Shown here: piece after piece, positions 24,051 to 31,668 of the stretch
How positions within the stretch are numbered: the first letter of the stretch is position 1
Layout: the number at the start of each line of letters is the position of its first letter
NCBI GenBank assembly: GCA_045643425.1
Contig: JAZUKW010000085.1
Location: forward strand, 1-39,693
DNA from: RGIG426 sp045643425
GTDB lineage: Bacteria; Bacillota; Clostridia; Oscillospirales; Acutalibacteraceae
DNA: 39,693 nucleotides
Direction of reading: 5' to 3'
The notes under the pieces: model-generated
Told to the model about the DNA's origin: nothing
The model's database searches: none
The model's input: the letters and a program-made list of their open reading frames with translations, nothing else
Program-made: the position numbers and the translations under genes

Positions 24051-24590
24051 TCAGTTGGCCACCTTAACGATGGCGGGACGGATGAGTCGGTCACCGAATT
24101 TATAGCCGTTTTGGAACACCTGCGTCACCGTATCCGGCTCCACTCCCTCCGCGGCATCCTCGCGCTGGATGGCGTTGTGCAGCTCGGGGTCGAACGGCTC
24201 GCCGAGCGGATTCAGCTCGGTCACACCGATTTTCTCGAACGTGTCGTGCAGCTGACGCACGATCATCTCCACGCCTTGGCGGTATTCCGGGCCGTCCGGC
24301 GATTGGCACGCGCGGTCGAGATTATCCAAAATCGGAAGCAGCGTCTCCAAAAGATCCGCTTTTGCGAATTGCCCGATGTCGGTTTTTTCCTGCTCGGTGC
24401 GGCGCTTATAGTTGGCATATTCCGCCAGCACCCGCATATATTGCTCTTTTTGCGCTTCCAGCTCCGCTTGCAGCGTTTCCTCCGCGCTTTTTTCCGGCGC
24501 CGTCTCCGGCGTTGCGGTCTCCTCCGCCGCCTCGACGGGCTTTTCCGCCTCCGCCTGCGGCTGTTTCTTTTCCTTGCTCAACGGGTCCAC
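24051..24590 (-). CDS. grpE: Nucleotide exchange factor GrpE
   Basis: GrpE releases ADP from DnaK. The 179-residue product has a charged, Glu/Ala-rich disordered N-terminus (1-40), a long coiled-coil helix (about 42-90, ELEAQKEQYMRVLAEYANYKRRTEQEK), and the C-terminal beta domain with LGEPFDPELHNAIQRED and QNGYKFGDRLIRPAIVKVAN. The listed start is GTG at 24590. A TTG at 24581, three codons on, has AGAGG at better spacing and may be the real start. It follows hrcA by three bases. Confidence 0.95.
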   Translation of the reverse strand: MDPLSKEKKQPQAEAEKPVEAAEETATPETAPEKSAEETLQAELEAQKEQYMRVLAEYANYKRRTEQEKTDIGQFAKADLLETLLPILDNLDRACQSPDGPEYRQGVEMIVRQLHDTFEKIGVTELNPLGEPFDPELHNAIQREDAAEGVEPDTVTQVFQNGYKFGDRLIRPAIVKVAN

Positions 24591-24593
24591 CTC

Positions 24594-25616
24594 TTATTCT
24601 TTCAGGAATTGGTCAAAGATATGCTCCACCGCCCGCGCGGTATACGCCAGCGTGGGAATGGCGGTGGCATAATTCATTCGTTGGGGGCCGATCAGCCCGA
24701 TCGCGCCGTCGCCGCCCTTCGGGATATACCGGGTAACGATCAGGCTCGAGCCGGCAAGCTCCGGACTGTTCGCCTCGCTGCCGAACACCACCCGCATTCC
24801 GCCGGGATGCGCCGCCAGCAGATGCGCCAGCTCCGCGCGCCGCGCCAAAAAGTCGATGAGACTGTGGGCGCGCTCCGGCGCATACGCCGGGTTGCGCAGC
24901 AGATTGAGCTGCCCTTTGAGCAGCACCTCCGCCCGCTCGGATTCCTGCGTCATTTCATAAAGCGCGGTCAGCACCGGCATACACGAAAATCCCTCGTCGC
25001 CGAGCGACACGAGCAGCCGCTGCATTTTCGGCAGCGTCACGTCGTCGGTGGTCTTGCCCACAAACTCGGCACACAGCGTCGCCGTCAACCGCTCGCACAC
25101 CGCACGGGGCACGGGATCGAACAAGCGGCACACGCGATGGTGCAGCACCCCGAAGCCGGTCATAAGCAGCAGCGACACCGCGTAGGGTGACATGGGGATG
25201 ACCTCCAGCCGGCGAATGGTCGCGCGGCTTTCGGTGGGGCTTGTCGTGATCGCGGCGCAGCCCGTCTCCTGCGCCAAAAGCGCCGAGGCGGTATCCATCA
25301 GCTCGTCCGGGTTCGCCGCCCGCTCGAGCGCGTCGTCGATCTCGCGGCACAGCGTCTCCGAGGGAGACACCGGCGTCATCAGCTTGTCGATATACAGCCG
25401 AAACGCTTTCGCCGTCGGCACACGGCCGGCAGACGCGTGGGGCTGCTCCAAATAGCCGAGAGCCGAAAGCTCCGCCATTTCGTTACGGATGGTCGCGGAG
25501 GAAACCGCGTTGTCCATCTGCTCCATCAGCCACTTCGAGCCGACCGGCTCGCCGGTGCGGATATACGCATCGGTCAAAAGACCCAAGATCCGCTCCTTGC
25601 GCTCGCTTAACGACAT
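24594..25616 (-). CDS. hrcA: Heat-inducible transcription repressor HrcA
   Basis: HrcA represses class I heat-shock genes by binding CIRCE and needs GroE for folding. With ATG at 25616 (GGAGGAG upstream) the product has 340 residues. The N-terminal winged helix has SLSERKERILGLLTDAYIRTGEPVGSKWL and SSATIRNEMAELSALGYLEQPHASAGRVPT. A GAF-like and insert region follows, and the C-terminus has FGSEANSPELAGSSLIVTRYIPKGGDGAIGLIGPQRMNYA. It is the first gene of hrcA-grpE-dnaK-dnaJ, directly behind the CIRCE site, so it controls itself and the operon. Confidence 0.97.
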   Translation of the reverse strand: MSLSERKERILGLLTDAYIRTGEPVGSKWLMEQMDNAVSSATIRNEMAELSALGYLEQPHASAGRVPTAKAFRLYIDKLMTPVSPSETLCREIDDALERAANPDELMDTASALLAQETGCAAITTSPTESRATIRRLEVIPMSPYAVSLLLMTGFGVLHHRVCRLFDPVPRAVCERLTATLCAEFVGKTTDDVTLPKMQRLLVSLGDEGFSCMPVLTALYEMTQESERAEVLLKGQLNLLRNPAYAPERAHSLIDFLARRAELAHLLAAHPGGMRVVFGSEANSPELAGSSLIVTRYIPKGGDGAIGLIGPQRMNYATAIPTLAYTARAVEHIFDQFLKE

Positions 25617-25639
25617 CACCGTCTCCTCCTTTCGCGGTT

Positions 25640-25666
25640 TTAGCACTCCGACGGTCGGAGTGCTAA
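25640..25666. promoter_or_regulatory. CIRCE operator
   Basis: TTAGCACTC, nine bases, GAGTGCTAA: a perfect match to the CIRCE consensus bound by HrcA. It lies immediately after the -10 box of the hrcA promoter, 24 bases upstream of the hrcA start, where bound repressor would block transcription. Confidence 0.97.
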
Positions 25667-25675
25667 TTCCTCTAT

Positions 25676-25704
25676 AAGATACCACGCAAATCGGCTCTTG
25701 TCAA
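25676..25704 (-). promoter_or_regulatory. Promoter of the hrcA operon
   Basis: TTGACA (25704-25699), 17 bases, TATCTT (25681-25676) on the minus strand. CIRCE starts ten bases downstream. Confidence 0.8.
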
Positions 25705-25909
25705 GGGTGAATTATGAAAGAAACGTGAATTTCGGGTGTTTTTTCGGTAGGAATTCGGTACGCCCGCCGCAAAAAGAAAAAAGGCGCTCCGAAAAGCCCC
25801 TTTTTGTCGTCCCACAACTACATTTCTTCCCGCATTTCCCTCTGTCCGTAGAGCAGGGCTAACGGAATCGAGCGCCGCCGTGGGATTTTGCACTCGCTTT
25901 AGGTGGTTT

Positions 25910-25986
25910 TGTAGGGGTCGGCGTCCCCGACGACCCCAATGAATTTTGCACCGACCGTGGGGCTGTCGAGGACGCCAGCCCCTACA
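25910..25986. repeat. 77-bp twin-hairpin repeat, copy 1
   Basis: Ends are perfect 8-bp inverted repeats (TGTAGGGG and CCCCTACA). Inside are two hairpins (GGGGTCG-type and GGGGCTG/CAGCCCC) joined by ATTTTGCACCGACCG. No coding capacity. The rest of the 25705-26116 gap holds an unmatched stretch with a further GATTTTGCAC motif (25884-25893), which may be a decayed half-copy. Confidence 0.75.
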
Positions 25987-26005
25987 AGAGAATTTGAGTT
26001 GTGTC

Positions 26006-26082
26006 TGTAGGGGCGATTCAAGAATCGCCCCATTCCAATATTTTGCACCGACCGCGAGGGTCATTCGTGAATGGCCCCTACA
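26006..26082. repeat. 77-bp twin-hairpin repeat, copy 2
   Basis: Exactly the same length, ends (TGTAGGGG/CCCCTACA) and central linker (ATTTTGCACCGACCG) as copy 1, 19 bases away. The hairpin arms differ in sequence (GGGGCGATTC with GAATCGCCCC; GGGTCATTC with GAATGGCCC) but keep pairing. Pairing kept despite changed bases points to selection on, or copying through, a folded form. Confidence 0.78.
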
Positions 26083-26116
26083 CGCGCACCGCAAGCCCCG
26101 ACAAGACCTCCGTCAC

Positions 26117-27124
26117 CTACGCCCCAAGCACCTTCGCCACCGCGTCGCCGAGAAGCGCCGCCGAGCGCTCCGCTTCCGCAAACGTGTTTGCCTGCGCCCC
26201 GACCTCCACAAGAAAGCCCGGCCACAGACTTTGGTTATACTCGCAGGCGCAAAACGAGAGCGGCCGCATAATCCCCGGCACGGTCGCCTGCAGCTCTTTT
26301 TGCAGCGCGATCGCCGTTGCCACGTTTTCGTCGCGGTAGGGGTTCGGGTTGTCGGCGGTATTCTCCGCACCGATGACAAACATCATCTGGGCATAGCTTT
26401 CACCGTTTTGCGTCACCGTCGGCTTCACCGCCACCGTCTCGCTGCGCTGGACCGCATCGCGGTGGAGGTCGATCACGAGTTTTATCGACGGGTACTGTTT
26501 GCGCACCGCCTCCGCCGTATCCGCCGAACGGTAATACGCGCCCACGTATTCCGGATCGTCGTGGATCGTGGTATCGTGGATAACAGAAATCCCCCGCGCG
26601 CGTAAACTGTTCGCCAGCGCCTCCCCCGCCGCCACGACGTTTTTTTCGGGATCGGTGCTTCGCCCCATATCTTCCTTATTGTAATACCCCGCGTAATAGG
26701 TCATATACGTCTCGGTGGTGTGGGTGTGCAAAATCAGCACCTGCGGCTTTCCGTCGCGTTTCAGCGCGGTGGTCGGCTTCTTTTTGAGAAACGCCGCAAA
26801 ATCCACCGAAAGACCGTCGCGGTTTTTGTAATAGAGGTTGTCCGTCAGCCGCTTTCCGCCGCCGACGCGCTCCTCCACCACGGTGCCGCCTCCCTTTTTC
26901 TTCGGCGGAACAGACGGCGACACCGCCGAAAGCGCCGGCGTCTGCTCGCTTTTTTCCGCGGCGGCAACAACGAGCGCGGTGGCGGAGGTCGTCGCTGTCG
27001 GCGCTGACGACCGCTCGGTCAGCGCCACCCACGCTTTGGCGGGCGCCACCAGCAGCCAAAGCGGGATCGCCGCCGCCGCACAGAGCAGCCACAGCCGCCC
27101 GATGCCTCTGAAAAAGTTTCTCAC
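26117..27124 (-). CDS. spoIIP: Stage II sporulation protein P
   Basis: SpoIIP is a membrane-anchored peptidoglycan amidase/endopeptidase that works with SpoIID and SpoIIM in engulfment during sporulation. The product has about 335 residues from GTG at 27124, where GAGG stands eight bases upstream; another GTG at 27133 lacks a site. A membrane anchor lies at about 9-32 (RLWLLCAAAAIPLWLLVAP). The catalytic domain has VLILHTHTTETYMTY, VIDLHRDAV, GYAQMMFVIG-like SYAQMMFVIGAE, and the C-terminal LVEVGAQANTFAEAERSAALLGDAVAKVL with the conserved Glu. It lies downstream of gpr as in Bacillus. Confidence 0.93.
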   Translation of the reverse strand: MRNFFRGIGRLWLLCAAAAIPLWLLVAPAKAWVALTERSSAPTATTSATALVVAAAEKSEQTPALSAVSPSVPPKKKGGGTVVEERVGGGKRLTDNLYYKNRDGLSVDFAAFLKKKPTTALKRDGKPQVLILHTHTTETYMTYYAGYYNKEDMGRSTDPEKNVVAAGEALANSLRARGISVIHDTTIHDDPEYVGAYYRSADTAEAVRKQYPSIKLVIDLHRDAVQRSETVAVKPTVTQNGESYAQMMFVIGAENTADNPNPYRDENVATAIALQKELQATVPGIMRPLSFCACEYNQSLWPGFLVEVGAQANTFAEAERSAALLGDAVAKVLGA

Positions 27125-27174
27125 GTCCGCCACCTCGCTTATTCTTTATTAGAATATATGCGCGGTCGCGTCGA

Positions 27175-28011
27175 TTATGCCAGCGCCAACAGCTCCAGCG
27201 GGTCGTATGCCGGGTGAAGCGCCGCATGGATGCTCATGGCGATCAGCCGCGCACAGCGGTGGACGATCAGGTCGATTTCCCGCGGGGTCACCATCATATA
27301 CCGCAGCGCCTCGCCGCCGCGGTCATACAGCCCCGCCGCATCCACCACCGTGGGAACGCCCACCGCGATAACGGGAACGCCCAGCGTCTGCCGATCGAGC
27401 GCCACCCGACGGTTGCCGACACCCGAGCCGGGCGCAATACCGCCGTCGCTCATCTGCACCGTTGTGCCGAGCCGCTCGGGACTTGCCGCCGCCAGCGCAT
27501 CCACTGCGATCACCGCCGCCGGTGCGACCGTGCGGCATACGCCGCGAATCAGCTCCGCCGTCTCTACTCCCGTTTCGCCTACCACGCCGGCGCGGATCAC
27601 CGCCGTCGGACGCAAATCGGAAAGCCCGCTTGCGCGGGCGAACTCGCCGTCGAGATGGCGGGTCGCCAACACCAGCTTGGCGGTTTCCGGCCCGACCGCA
27701 TCCGGCGTGATCGTCTCGTTGCCGAGCCCCACCACCAGCACGCACCCCTCCGACGGCAACAGACGTTTAAGCTCTTGGCCGAGAAGCGTGGCGTGTTCCC
27801 GCAGCTCTTGGTCGCTGTCGGACAGCGGCGGCACGTCCATCGTCACGTACTGTCCCTGCGGCTTGCCCGCCGCTTTTTCTCCCGCTGCGGTGCGGATATG
27901 GGTATAGGTCAGCGTGACCGCTCCGTTTTTATGGGTATGCACCGCCACGTCCTTTGCCGAAAGTGAAGCGTCTTTTGGCAATTCCGTTGCCAAATCGGTT
28001 CGATAAAACAC
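27175..28011 (-). CDS. gpr: Germination protease GPR
   Basis: GPR degrades small acid-soluble spore proteins during germination and is made as a zymogen in the forespore. The 278-residue product starts FYRTDLATELPKDAS after a GTG start with GGGG six bases upstream; the N-terminus contains the propeptide. Family motifs are VLVVGLGNETITPDAVGPETAKLVLATRHL, GVVGETGVETAELIRGVCRTVAPAAVIAVDALAA and DGGIAPGSGVGNRR. It is shorter than the Bacillus enzyme (about 370) but matches clostridial forms. It is followed by spoIIP, so the pair marks a spore former. Confidence 0.94.
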   Translation of the reverse strand: MFYRTDLATELPKDASLSAKDVAVHTHKNGAVTLTYTHIRTAAGEKAAGKPQGQYVTMDVPPLSDSDQELREHATLLGQELKRLLPSEGCVLVVGLGNETITPDAVGPETAKLVLATRHLDGEFARASGLSDLRPTAVIRAGVVGETGVETAELIRGVCRTVAPAAVIAVDALAAASPERLGTTVQMSDGGIAPGSGVGNRRVALDRQTLGVPVIAVGVPTVVDAAGLYDRGGEALRYMMVTPREIDLIVHRCARLIAMSIHAALHPAYDPLELLALA

Positions 28012-28078
28012 AAAATCCCCTCACAATTCCCCATTTTTTCGTAGTATTTACAAAAAAACGAAAAGTTATAAAAAAAAC

Positions 28079-28107
28079 TTGCATTTTGGAAATCTATGTG
28101 GTAGTAT
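28079..28107 (+). promoter_or_regulatory. Promoter of rpsT
   Basis: TTGCAT (28079-28084), 17 bases, TAGTAT (28102-28107), preceded by A/T tracts (28050-28077). Predicted start near 28114, about 64 bases before rpsT. Confidence 0.65.
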
Positions 28108-28177
28108 ATATGGTGCGTGATTTAGAAAGAGTGTTTCGGCGGGCTTCCGCCGTCACAAATACAGAGGAGGTGTGACC

Positions 28178-28429
28178 ATGCCCAACATTAAATCCGCCAA
28201 AAAACGTGTGAAGGTCATCGAGGCAAAAACGGCGCGCAACAAGGCTGCCCGCTCGGCCCTCAAAACCGACATCAAAAAAGCCAACGCCGCTATTGAGTCC
28301 GGCGAAAATGCCGAGGCCGCGGTGAAAACCGCCATCAAAAAGATCGACCAGGCGGCTGCGAAGGGTCTGCTGCACAAGAACACCGCTGCGCGGAAAAAGT
28401 CCGCCCTCGCCAAAAAAGCCAACGGCTGA
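28178..28429 (+). CDS. rpsT: 30S ribosomal protein S20
   Basis: S20 binds the 5' domain and helix 44 of 16S rRNA. The 83-residue product starts MPNIKSAKKRVKVIEAKTARNK and is almost wholly helical, rich in Lys and Ala, ending KNTAARKKSALAKKANG. AGGAGG lies seven bases before ATG at 28178; an earlier in-frame start two codons up is not needed. It is a single-gene unit between its own promoter and terminator. Confidence 0.97.
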   Translation: MPNIKSAKKRVKVIEAKTARNKAARSALKTDIKKANAAIESGENAEAAVKTAIKKIDQAAAKGLLHKNTAARKKSALAKKANG

Positions 28430-28442
28430 TTCGGACAAAACG

Positions 28443-28474
28443 AAAACAGTTGAGGATTTCCTCAACTGTTTTTT
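28443..28474 (+). terminator. Terminator of rpsT
   Basis: AAAACAGTTGAGG pairs with CCTCAACTGTTTT around a 3-4 base loop, followed by a long T-rich run, 14 bases after the rpsT stop. Confidence 0.85.
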
Positions 28475-28527
28475 GTTTTTTTACGGCATCCGCAACGCCA
28501 CCACCGCCCTCAACGCCCCCTTCTCGA

Positions 28528-28582
28528 TTTTTAATTGAAAATTCTTAATTCTTAATTTTTAATTCTTAATTGAAAAACCCCT
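28528..28582. repeat. AT-rich TTAATTCTTAAT repeat
   Basis: Several near-identical units of TTTTTAATT(C/G)TTAATT are strung together between rpsT and holB. A shorter relative occurs at 37850-37880. It has no coding potential. The rest of the 28475-28639 gap shows nothing I recognise apart from the holB ribosome binding site. Confidence 0.55.
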
Positions 28583-28639
28583 TGCCTAAACGTCGATTTT
28601 GCGGTATACTGTAAGGGATAATGGAAAGGAGTGACCGGT

Positions 28640-29632
28640 TTGGCGTATGAACAACTGCTGGGCAACGACAGCTTAAAAGCCGTCCTCGCCGACTACACCG
28701 CCTCCGGCCGCTTTCCTCACGCGCTGTTGCTGGAGGGCCCGCGCGGGTGCGGCAAACGCACGCTCGCCCGCCTGATCGGTCAGGCCGCCGTTTGCACCGC
28801 CGTCGGCGACAAGCCCTGCGGCCAATGCCCCGCCTGCAAAAAAGCGGCGCTCGGCGTCCATCCGGACGTGGTGGAGCTGGGCGGTGACGAGCGCGCTCGC
28901 TCGTTCCATATCGACGAGATCCGCTCCCTGCGGGAGCAGGCGTTTTTGCTTCCGAACGAGGCGGATCGCCGCGTGTTCCTGCTCTTTTGCGCCCAGGGAA
29001 TGACCCCGGAGGCGCAAAACGCGCTGCTGCGCATTTTGGAGGACCCGCCCAAAAACGTCTCGTTTGTTCTCACCTGCGAAAGCCGGTCACAGCTGTTGGA
29101 AACCATCCAATCCCGCTCGCTGTGTCTGTCCGTTTCCGGGGTGAGCATTGACGAAGCACTCCCTCTGCTGCGGGAAAAGTTCCCCGACGCCAAGCCGGAT
29201 GAGCTCGCCGCCGCGCTGACCGCGTTCGACGGCTGTCTCGGCCCGACGATCGCGTGTCTGGAGGGCGGCTCCTTTTCCGAACAGCTCGCGCTGATCGACG
29301 AGCTCGCCGAGGCGCTGATCCAGCCGGAGGAGATCCACTTTTTGCGGTTGACCGGAAAGCTCGAAAAAGACCCCGCGCTCACCGACGCGGTGCTGACGGG
29401 GCTGCGCCCGCTGTTCCGCGACGCGCTTCATCTCCGCAAAAAAGCGGCGACCAAGCCGCTTTCTCCCTCGCCGGCAGAAGCAAAGCTGCTGGCACGCGCC
29501 CTGCCGGAGCAACGGCTGGCCGCTCTCATCGCCGCCACGGACGAGCTGATCGACGCCCGGCGACACAATATGAACCAAACCCTGCTCATCACGCTGTTTT
29601 GCGTGAAGCTGCGGGGTGCTGCCGGTTTTTGA
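28640..29632 (+). CDS. holB: DNA polymerase III subunit delta prime
   Basis: Delta prime is the fixed subunit of the clamp loader. From TTG at 28640, eight bases after AAAGGAG, the product has 330 residues; GTG at 28631 overlaps that site and is unlikely. The N-terminal AAA+ fold has the P-loop-like EGPRGCGKRT (32-41), zinc cysteines 52, 60, 63 and 66, and NALLRILEDPPKNVSFVLTC. The Walker B acidic pair is absent (RVFLLFCAQ), as expected for a non-ATPase delta prime and unlike dnaX in this window. The C-terminal domain is helical. It is followed by the RicT gene, a common clostridial pairing. Confidence 0.93.
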   Translation: MAYEQLLGNDSLKAVLADYTASGRFPHALLLEGPRGCGKRTLARLIGQAAVCTAVGDKPCGQCPACKKAALGVHPDVVELGGDERARSFHIDEIRSLREQAFLLPNEADRRVFLLFCAQGMTPEAQNALLRILEDPPKNVSFVLTCESRSQLLETIQSRSLCLSVSGVSIDEALPLLREKFPDAKPDELAAALTAFDGCLGPTIACLEGGSFSEQLALIDELAEALIQPEEIHFLRLTGKLEKDPALTDAVLTGLRPLFRDALHLRKKAATKPLSPSPAEAKLLARALPEQRLAALIAATDELIDARRHNMNQTLLITLFCVKLRGAAGF

Positions 29633-29655
29633 CCGGCCTTTAAGGAGGAACCTCA

Positions 29656-30720
29656 ATGGCACAAATCGTAGGTGTTCAATTTAAAAATATGGGCAAGGTG
29701 TACTCGTTCGACGCCGCCGACAAGACCTATAAAAAAGGCGACAGCGTCGTGGTGGATACCGCCCGCGGCATCGAAGTGGGCAAGGTGGTTTACGGCAATC
29801 GGGAAACCGATTTGTCCGAGCTGCAATCCCCGCTCAAGCCCATTTTGCGGACCGCCACGCCCGACGACCTGCGCCGGGCGGAGGAAAACCGCGCCCGCGA
29901 GGCGGAGGCGATGCGCCTTTGCCAGCAAAAAATCAACGACCACAAATTGGATATGAAGCTCGTGGACGTGGAATACACGTTGGACGGCTCGAAGATCCTC
30001 TTTTATTTCACCGCCGACGGCCGCGTGGATTTCCGTGAGCTGGTCAAGGATCTGGCCTCCGCATTCCACACCCGCATCGAGCTGCGCCAGATCGGCGTGC
30101 GCGACGAGGCGAAGCTACTCGGCGGCCTCGGCATCTGCGGCCAGCCGTTCTGCTGCGCCCGCTTTTTGTCGGATTTCCAGCCGGTGTCTATCAAAATGGC
30201 AAAAGAGCAAGGGCTGTCCCCCAACCCCGCCAAGATCTCCGGCTCCTGCGGCCGCCTGCTCTGCTGTCTCAAATACGAGCAGGATGCGTATGATTTCCTG
30301 CGAAAAGAAACGCCGCGTCCCGGCACCCACGTCTCCACACCGGAGGGCAAGGGCGTCATCACCGACGTGAGCCTGCTCAGCGGCAAAATCAAAGTACAGC
30401 TCCAAAAATCGCCGGACGCACCGCCCGTTTCGATGAAGCTCGCGGACGTGACCGTTCTGTCGCGCGACGGCAGCCCCGTTGTGCGCGAGACACCGCAAGA
30501 GGAAGAATTTGACGTCGCCGCCGTCGTGACCGAGGCGGACACGTTCTTTGAGGGCGGCGAGGATTACTCTGCCGACATTCCCGCCGAATTTACCGCTCCC
30601 GCCGGCGAAACGGCGGACAGCGAAAAGGCCGAAAAGCCCGCCGGAAAGCGCAATCGAAACAATTTCCGCCGTCGTCATCACCGCGGCGGCAAAAAAACTC
30701 ACGGTGAAAACAAAGAATAA
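29656..30720 (+). CDS. ricT: PSP1 domain protein, RicT/YaaT family
   Basis: In Bacillus, RicT forms a complex with RicA and RicF that carries [4Fe-4S] clusters and aids RNase Y-dependent mRNA maturation and development. The 354-residue product has the PSP1 domain from about 60 to 210. Cysteine motifs are ICGQPFCCARF (C161, C166, C167) and CGRLLCCLKYE (C198, C203, C204). A KOW-like segment GTHVSTPEGKGVITDV follows. The C-terminal 70 residues are acidic, then very basic (KRNRNNFRRRHHRGGKK), longer than in the Bacillus protein. It follows holB by 23 bases with AAGGAGG. Confidence 0.92.
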   Translation: MAQIVGVQFKNMGKVYSFDAADKTYKKGDSVVVDTARGIEVGKVVYGNRETDLSELQSPLKPILRTATPDDLRRAEENRAREAEAMRLCQQKINDHKLDMKLVDVEYTLDGSKILFYFTADGRVDFRELVKDLASAFHTRIELRQIGVRDEAKLLGGLGICGQPFCCARFLSDFQPVSIKMAKEQGLSPNPAKISGSCGRLLCCLKYEQDAYDFLRKETPRPGTHVSTPEGKGVITDVSLLSGKIKVQLQKSPDAPPVSMKLADVTVLSRDGSPVVRETPQEEEFDVAAVVTEADTFFEGGEDYSADIPAEFTAPAGETADSEKAEKPAGKRNRNNFRRRHHRGGKKTHGENKE

Positions 30721-30721
30721 C

Positions 30722-30750
30722 TTGCTTTTTTGAGAAAAGTCTGTTATGAT
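30722..30750 (+). promoter_or_regulatory. Promoter of the ferredoxin gene
   Basis: TTGCTT (30722-30727), 17 bases, TATGAT (30745-30750), starting right after the ricT stop. Leader of about 55 bases. Confidence 0.6.
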
Positions 30751-30811
30751 AAAGGCGGCAAAGGTCGGATTTTCCCGACCGACGCTATATTCAGAAGGAG
30801 GTGCCTTGAGA

Positions 30812-30982
30812 ATGGCCTACAAAATTACGGACGCTTGCGTCAAATGCGGCGCTTGCGCGGACGGCTGCCCGGTGAATGCGATCTCCGAGGGTGACGATAC
30901 CTACGTTATCGACGCTGACGTCTGCATCGGTTGCGGTGCTTGCGCGGATGCTTGCCCGGTCGGCGCTCCGGAAGAGGACTAA
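30812..30982 (+). CDS. 2[4Fe-4S] ferredoxin, clostridial type
   Basis: This is a small electron carrier for anaerobic redox enzymes such as pyruvate:ferredoxin oxidoreductase and hydrogenase. The 56-residue product has two classic cluster motifs, CVKCGACADGCP (from C9) and CIGCGACADACP (from C37), on a duplicated fold, and an acidic tail (APEED). ATG at 30812 has AGAAGGAGG ten bases upstream. It has its own promoter and terminator, which fits high, separate expression. It indicates an anaerobe. Confidence 0.95.
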   Translation: MAYKITDACVKCGACADGCPVNAISEGDDTYVIDADVCIGCGACADACPVGAPEED

Positions 30983-30996
30983 TTGACCGCTTGATT

Positions 30997-31036
30997 GCCG
31001 AACAACCCGCAGGTTGTTCGGCATTCTGCTTTTTTA
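30997..31036 (+). terminator. Terminator of the ferredoxin gene
   Basis: GCCGAACAACC pairs with GGTTGTTCGGC around CGCA, followed by ATTCTGCTTTTTT, 15 bases past the stop. Confidence 0.85.
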
Positions 31037-31047
31037 GGATGTTTTTT

Positions 31048-31668
31048 ATGAAACAGGAATTTTTATCCGACGCCGTATTCGTCTATACCGACGGCGCCGT
31101 TACCTTCGGGCAGGACGCGCTCGCGCTCGCCCGCTTTTGTGAGGCAACCTCCGCTGACACCGCCGCCGATCTCGGCACGGGGAGCGGGATCGTCCCGCTT
31201 TTGTGGGCGGCGGAGGATCGTCTGCCCGAAACGGTGCTGGCGGTAGAGCGCTTTGCCCCCGCGGCGACGCTCGCCGCCCGCTCGGTCGCGGAAAACGGGC
31301 TCGCCGCCCGCGTGACCGTGCGCGAGGGCGATTGGAACGATCTGCCCGCTTCTTTGAACGGACGGTTTTCGCTCGTTTCCTGCAACCCACCGTATTTTAA
31401 GCGCGAAAGCGGAAGGCTCTCTCCCGACCCCGCCCGCGCCGCCGCGCGAACGGAGGAAAATAGCAACGCGCTGCCGCGTCTTTTTAAAACCGCGGCGCGC
31501 CTGCTCGCGCCTGACGGACGCTTTTGCTTTTGTATGCGCCCCGAGCGTCAAAACGACGTGACGGCGGCGCTCGAGGCCGCCAATCTTATGCTACTAAAAA
31601 CCGCGCCGCTCGAAAACGAGAACGGCGCGTGGCTTACTTTGTATTCTGCGAAACGGAGGAATGCGTGA
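31048..31668 (+). CDS. tRNA (adenine-N6)-methyltransferase, TrmN6/YfiC family
   Basis: SAM-dependent enzymes of this family methylate N6 of A37 in tRNA1(Val); related proteins act on other substrates. The 206-residue product has the SAM motif DLGTGSGIVPLL (41-52), an acidic residue after the second strand (AVERF), and the N6-adenine signature NPPYF (113-117). The start ATG has AGGA eight bases upstream. Its stop TGA overlaps the next gene's ATG, so it is coupled to the tcdA-like gene. The exact tRNA target is not shown by sequence. Confidence 0.88.
   Translation: MKQEFLSDAVFVYTDGAVTFGQDALALARFCEATSADTAADLGTGSGIVPLLWAAEDRLPETVLAVERFAPAATLAARSVAENGLAARVTVREGDWNDLPASLNGRFSLVSCNPPYFKRESGRLSPDPARAAARTEENSNALPRLFKTAARLLAPDGRFCFCMRPERQNDVTAALEAANLMLLKTAPLENENGAWLTLYSAKRRNA

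Noticed and set aside
22155..25190. A 1011-codon open frame on the plus strand opposite dnaK, grpE and hrcA
   Set aside because: It is the antisense shadow of three certain genes; GC-rich third positions remove stops on the opposite strand. The product is His/Arg/Val-rich with no recognisable domain.
25672..26094. A 140-codon minus-strand frame between hrcA and spoIIP
   Set aside because: It runs through the two 77-bp repeat elements and into the hrcA promoter; the translation has no domain and follows the repeat sequence.
28012..28060. Possible forespore (sigma-G/F) promoter upstream of gpr
   Set aside because: Expected from biology, but no convincing match to the known box sequences with the right spacing could be seen by eye.
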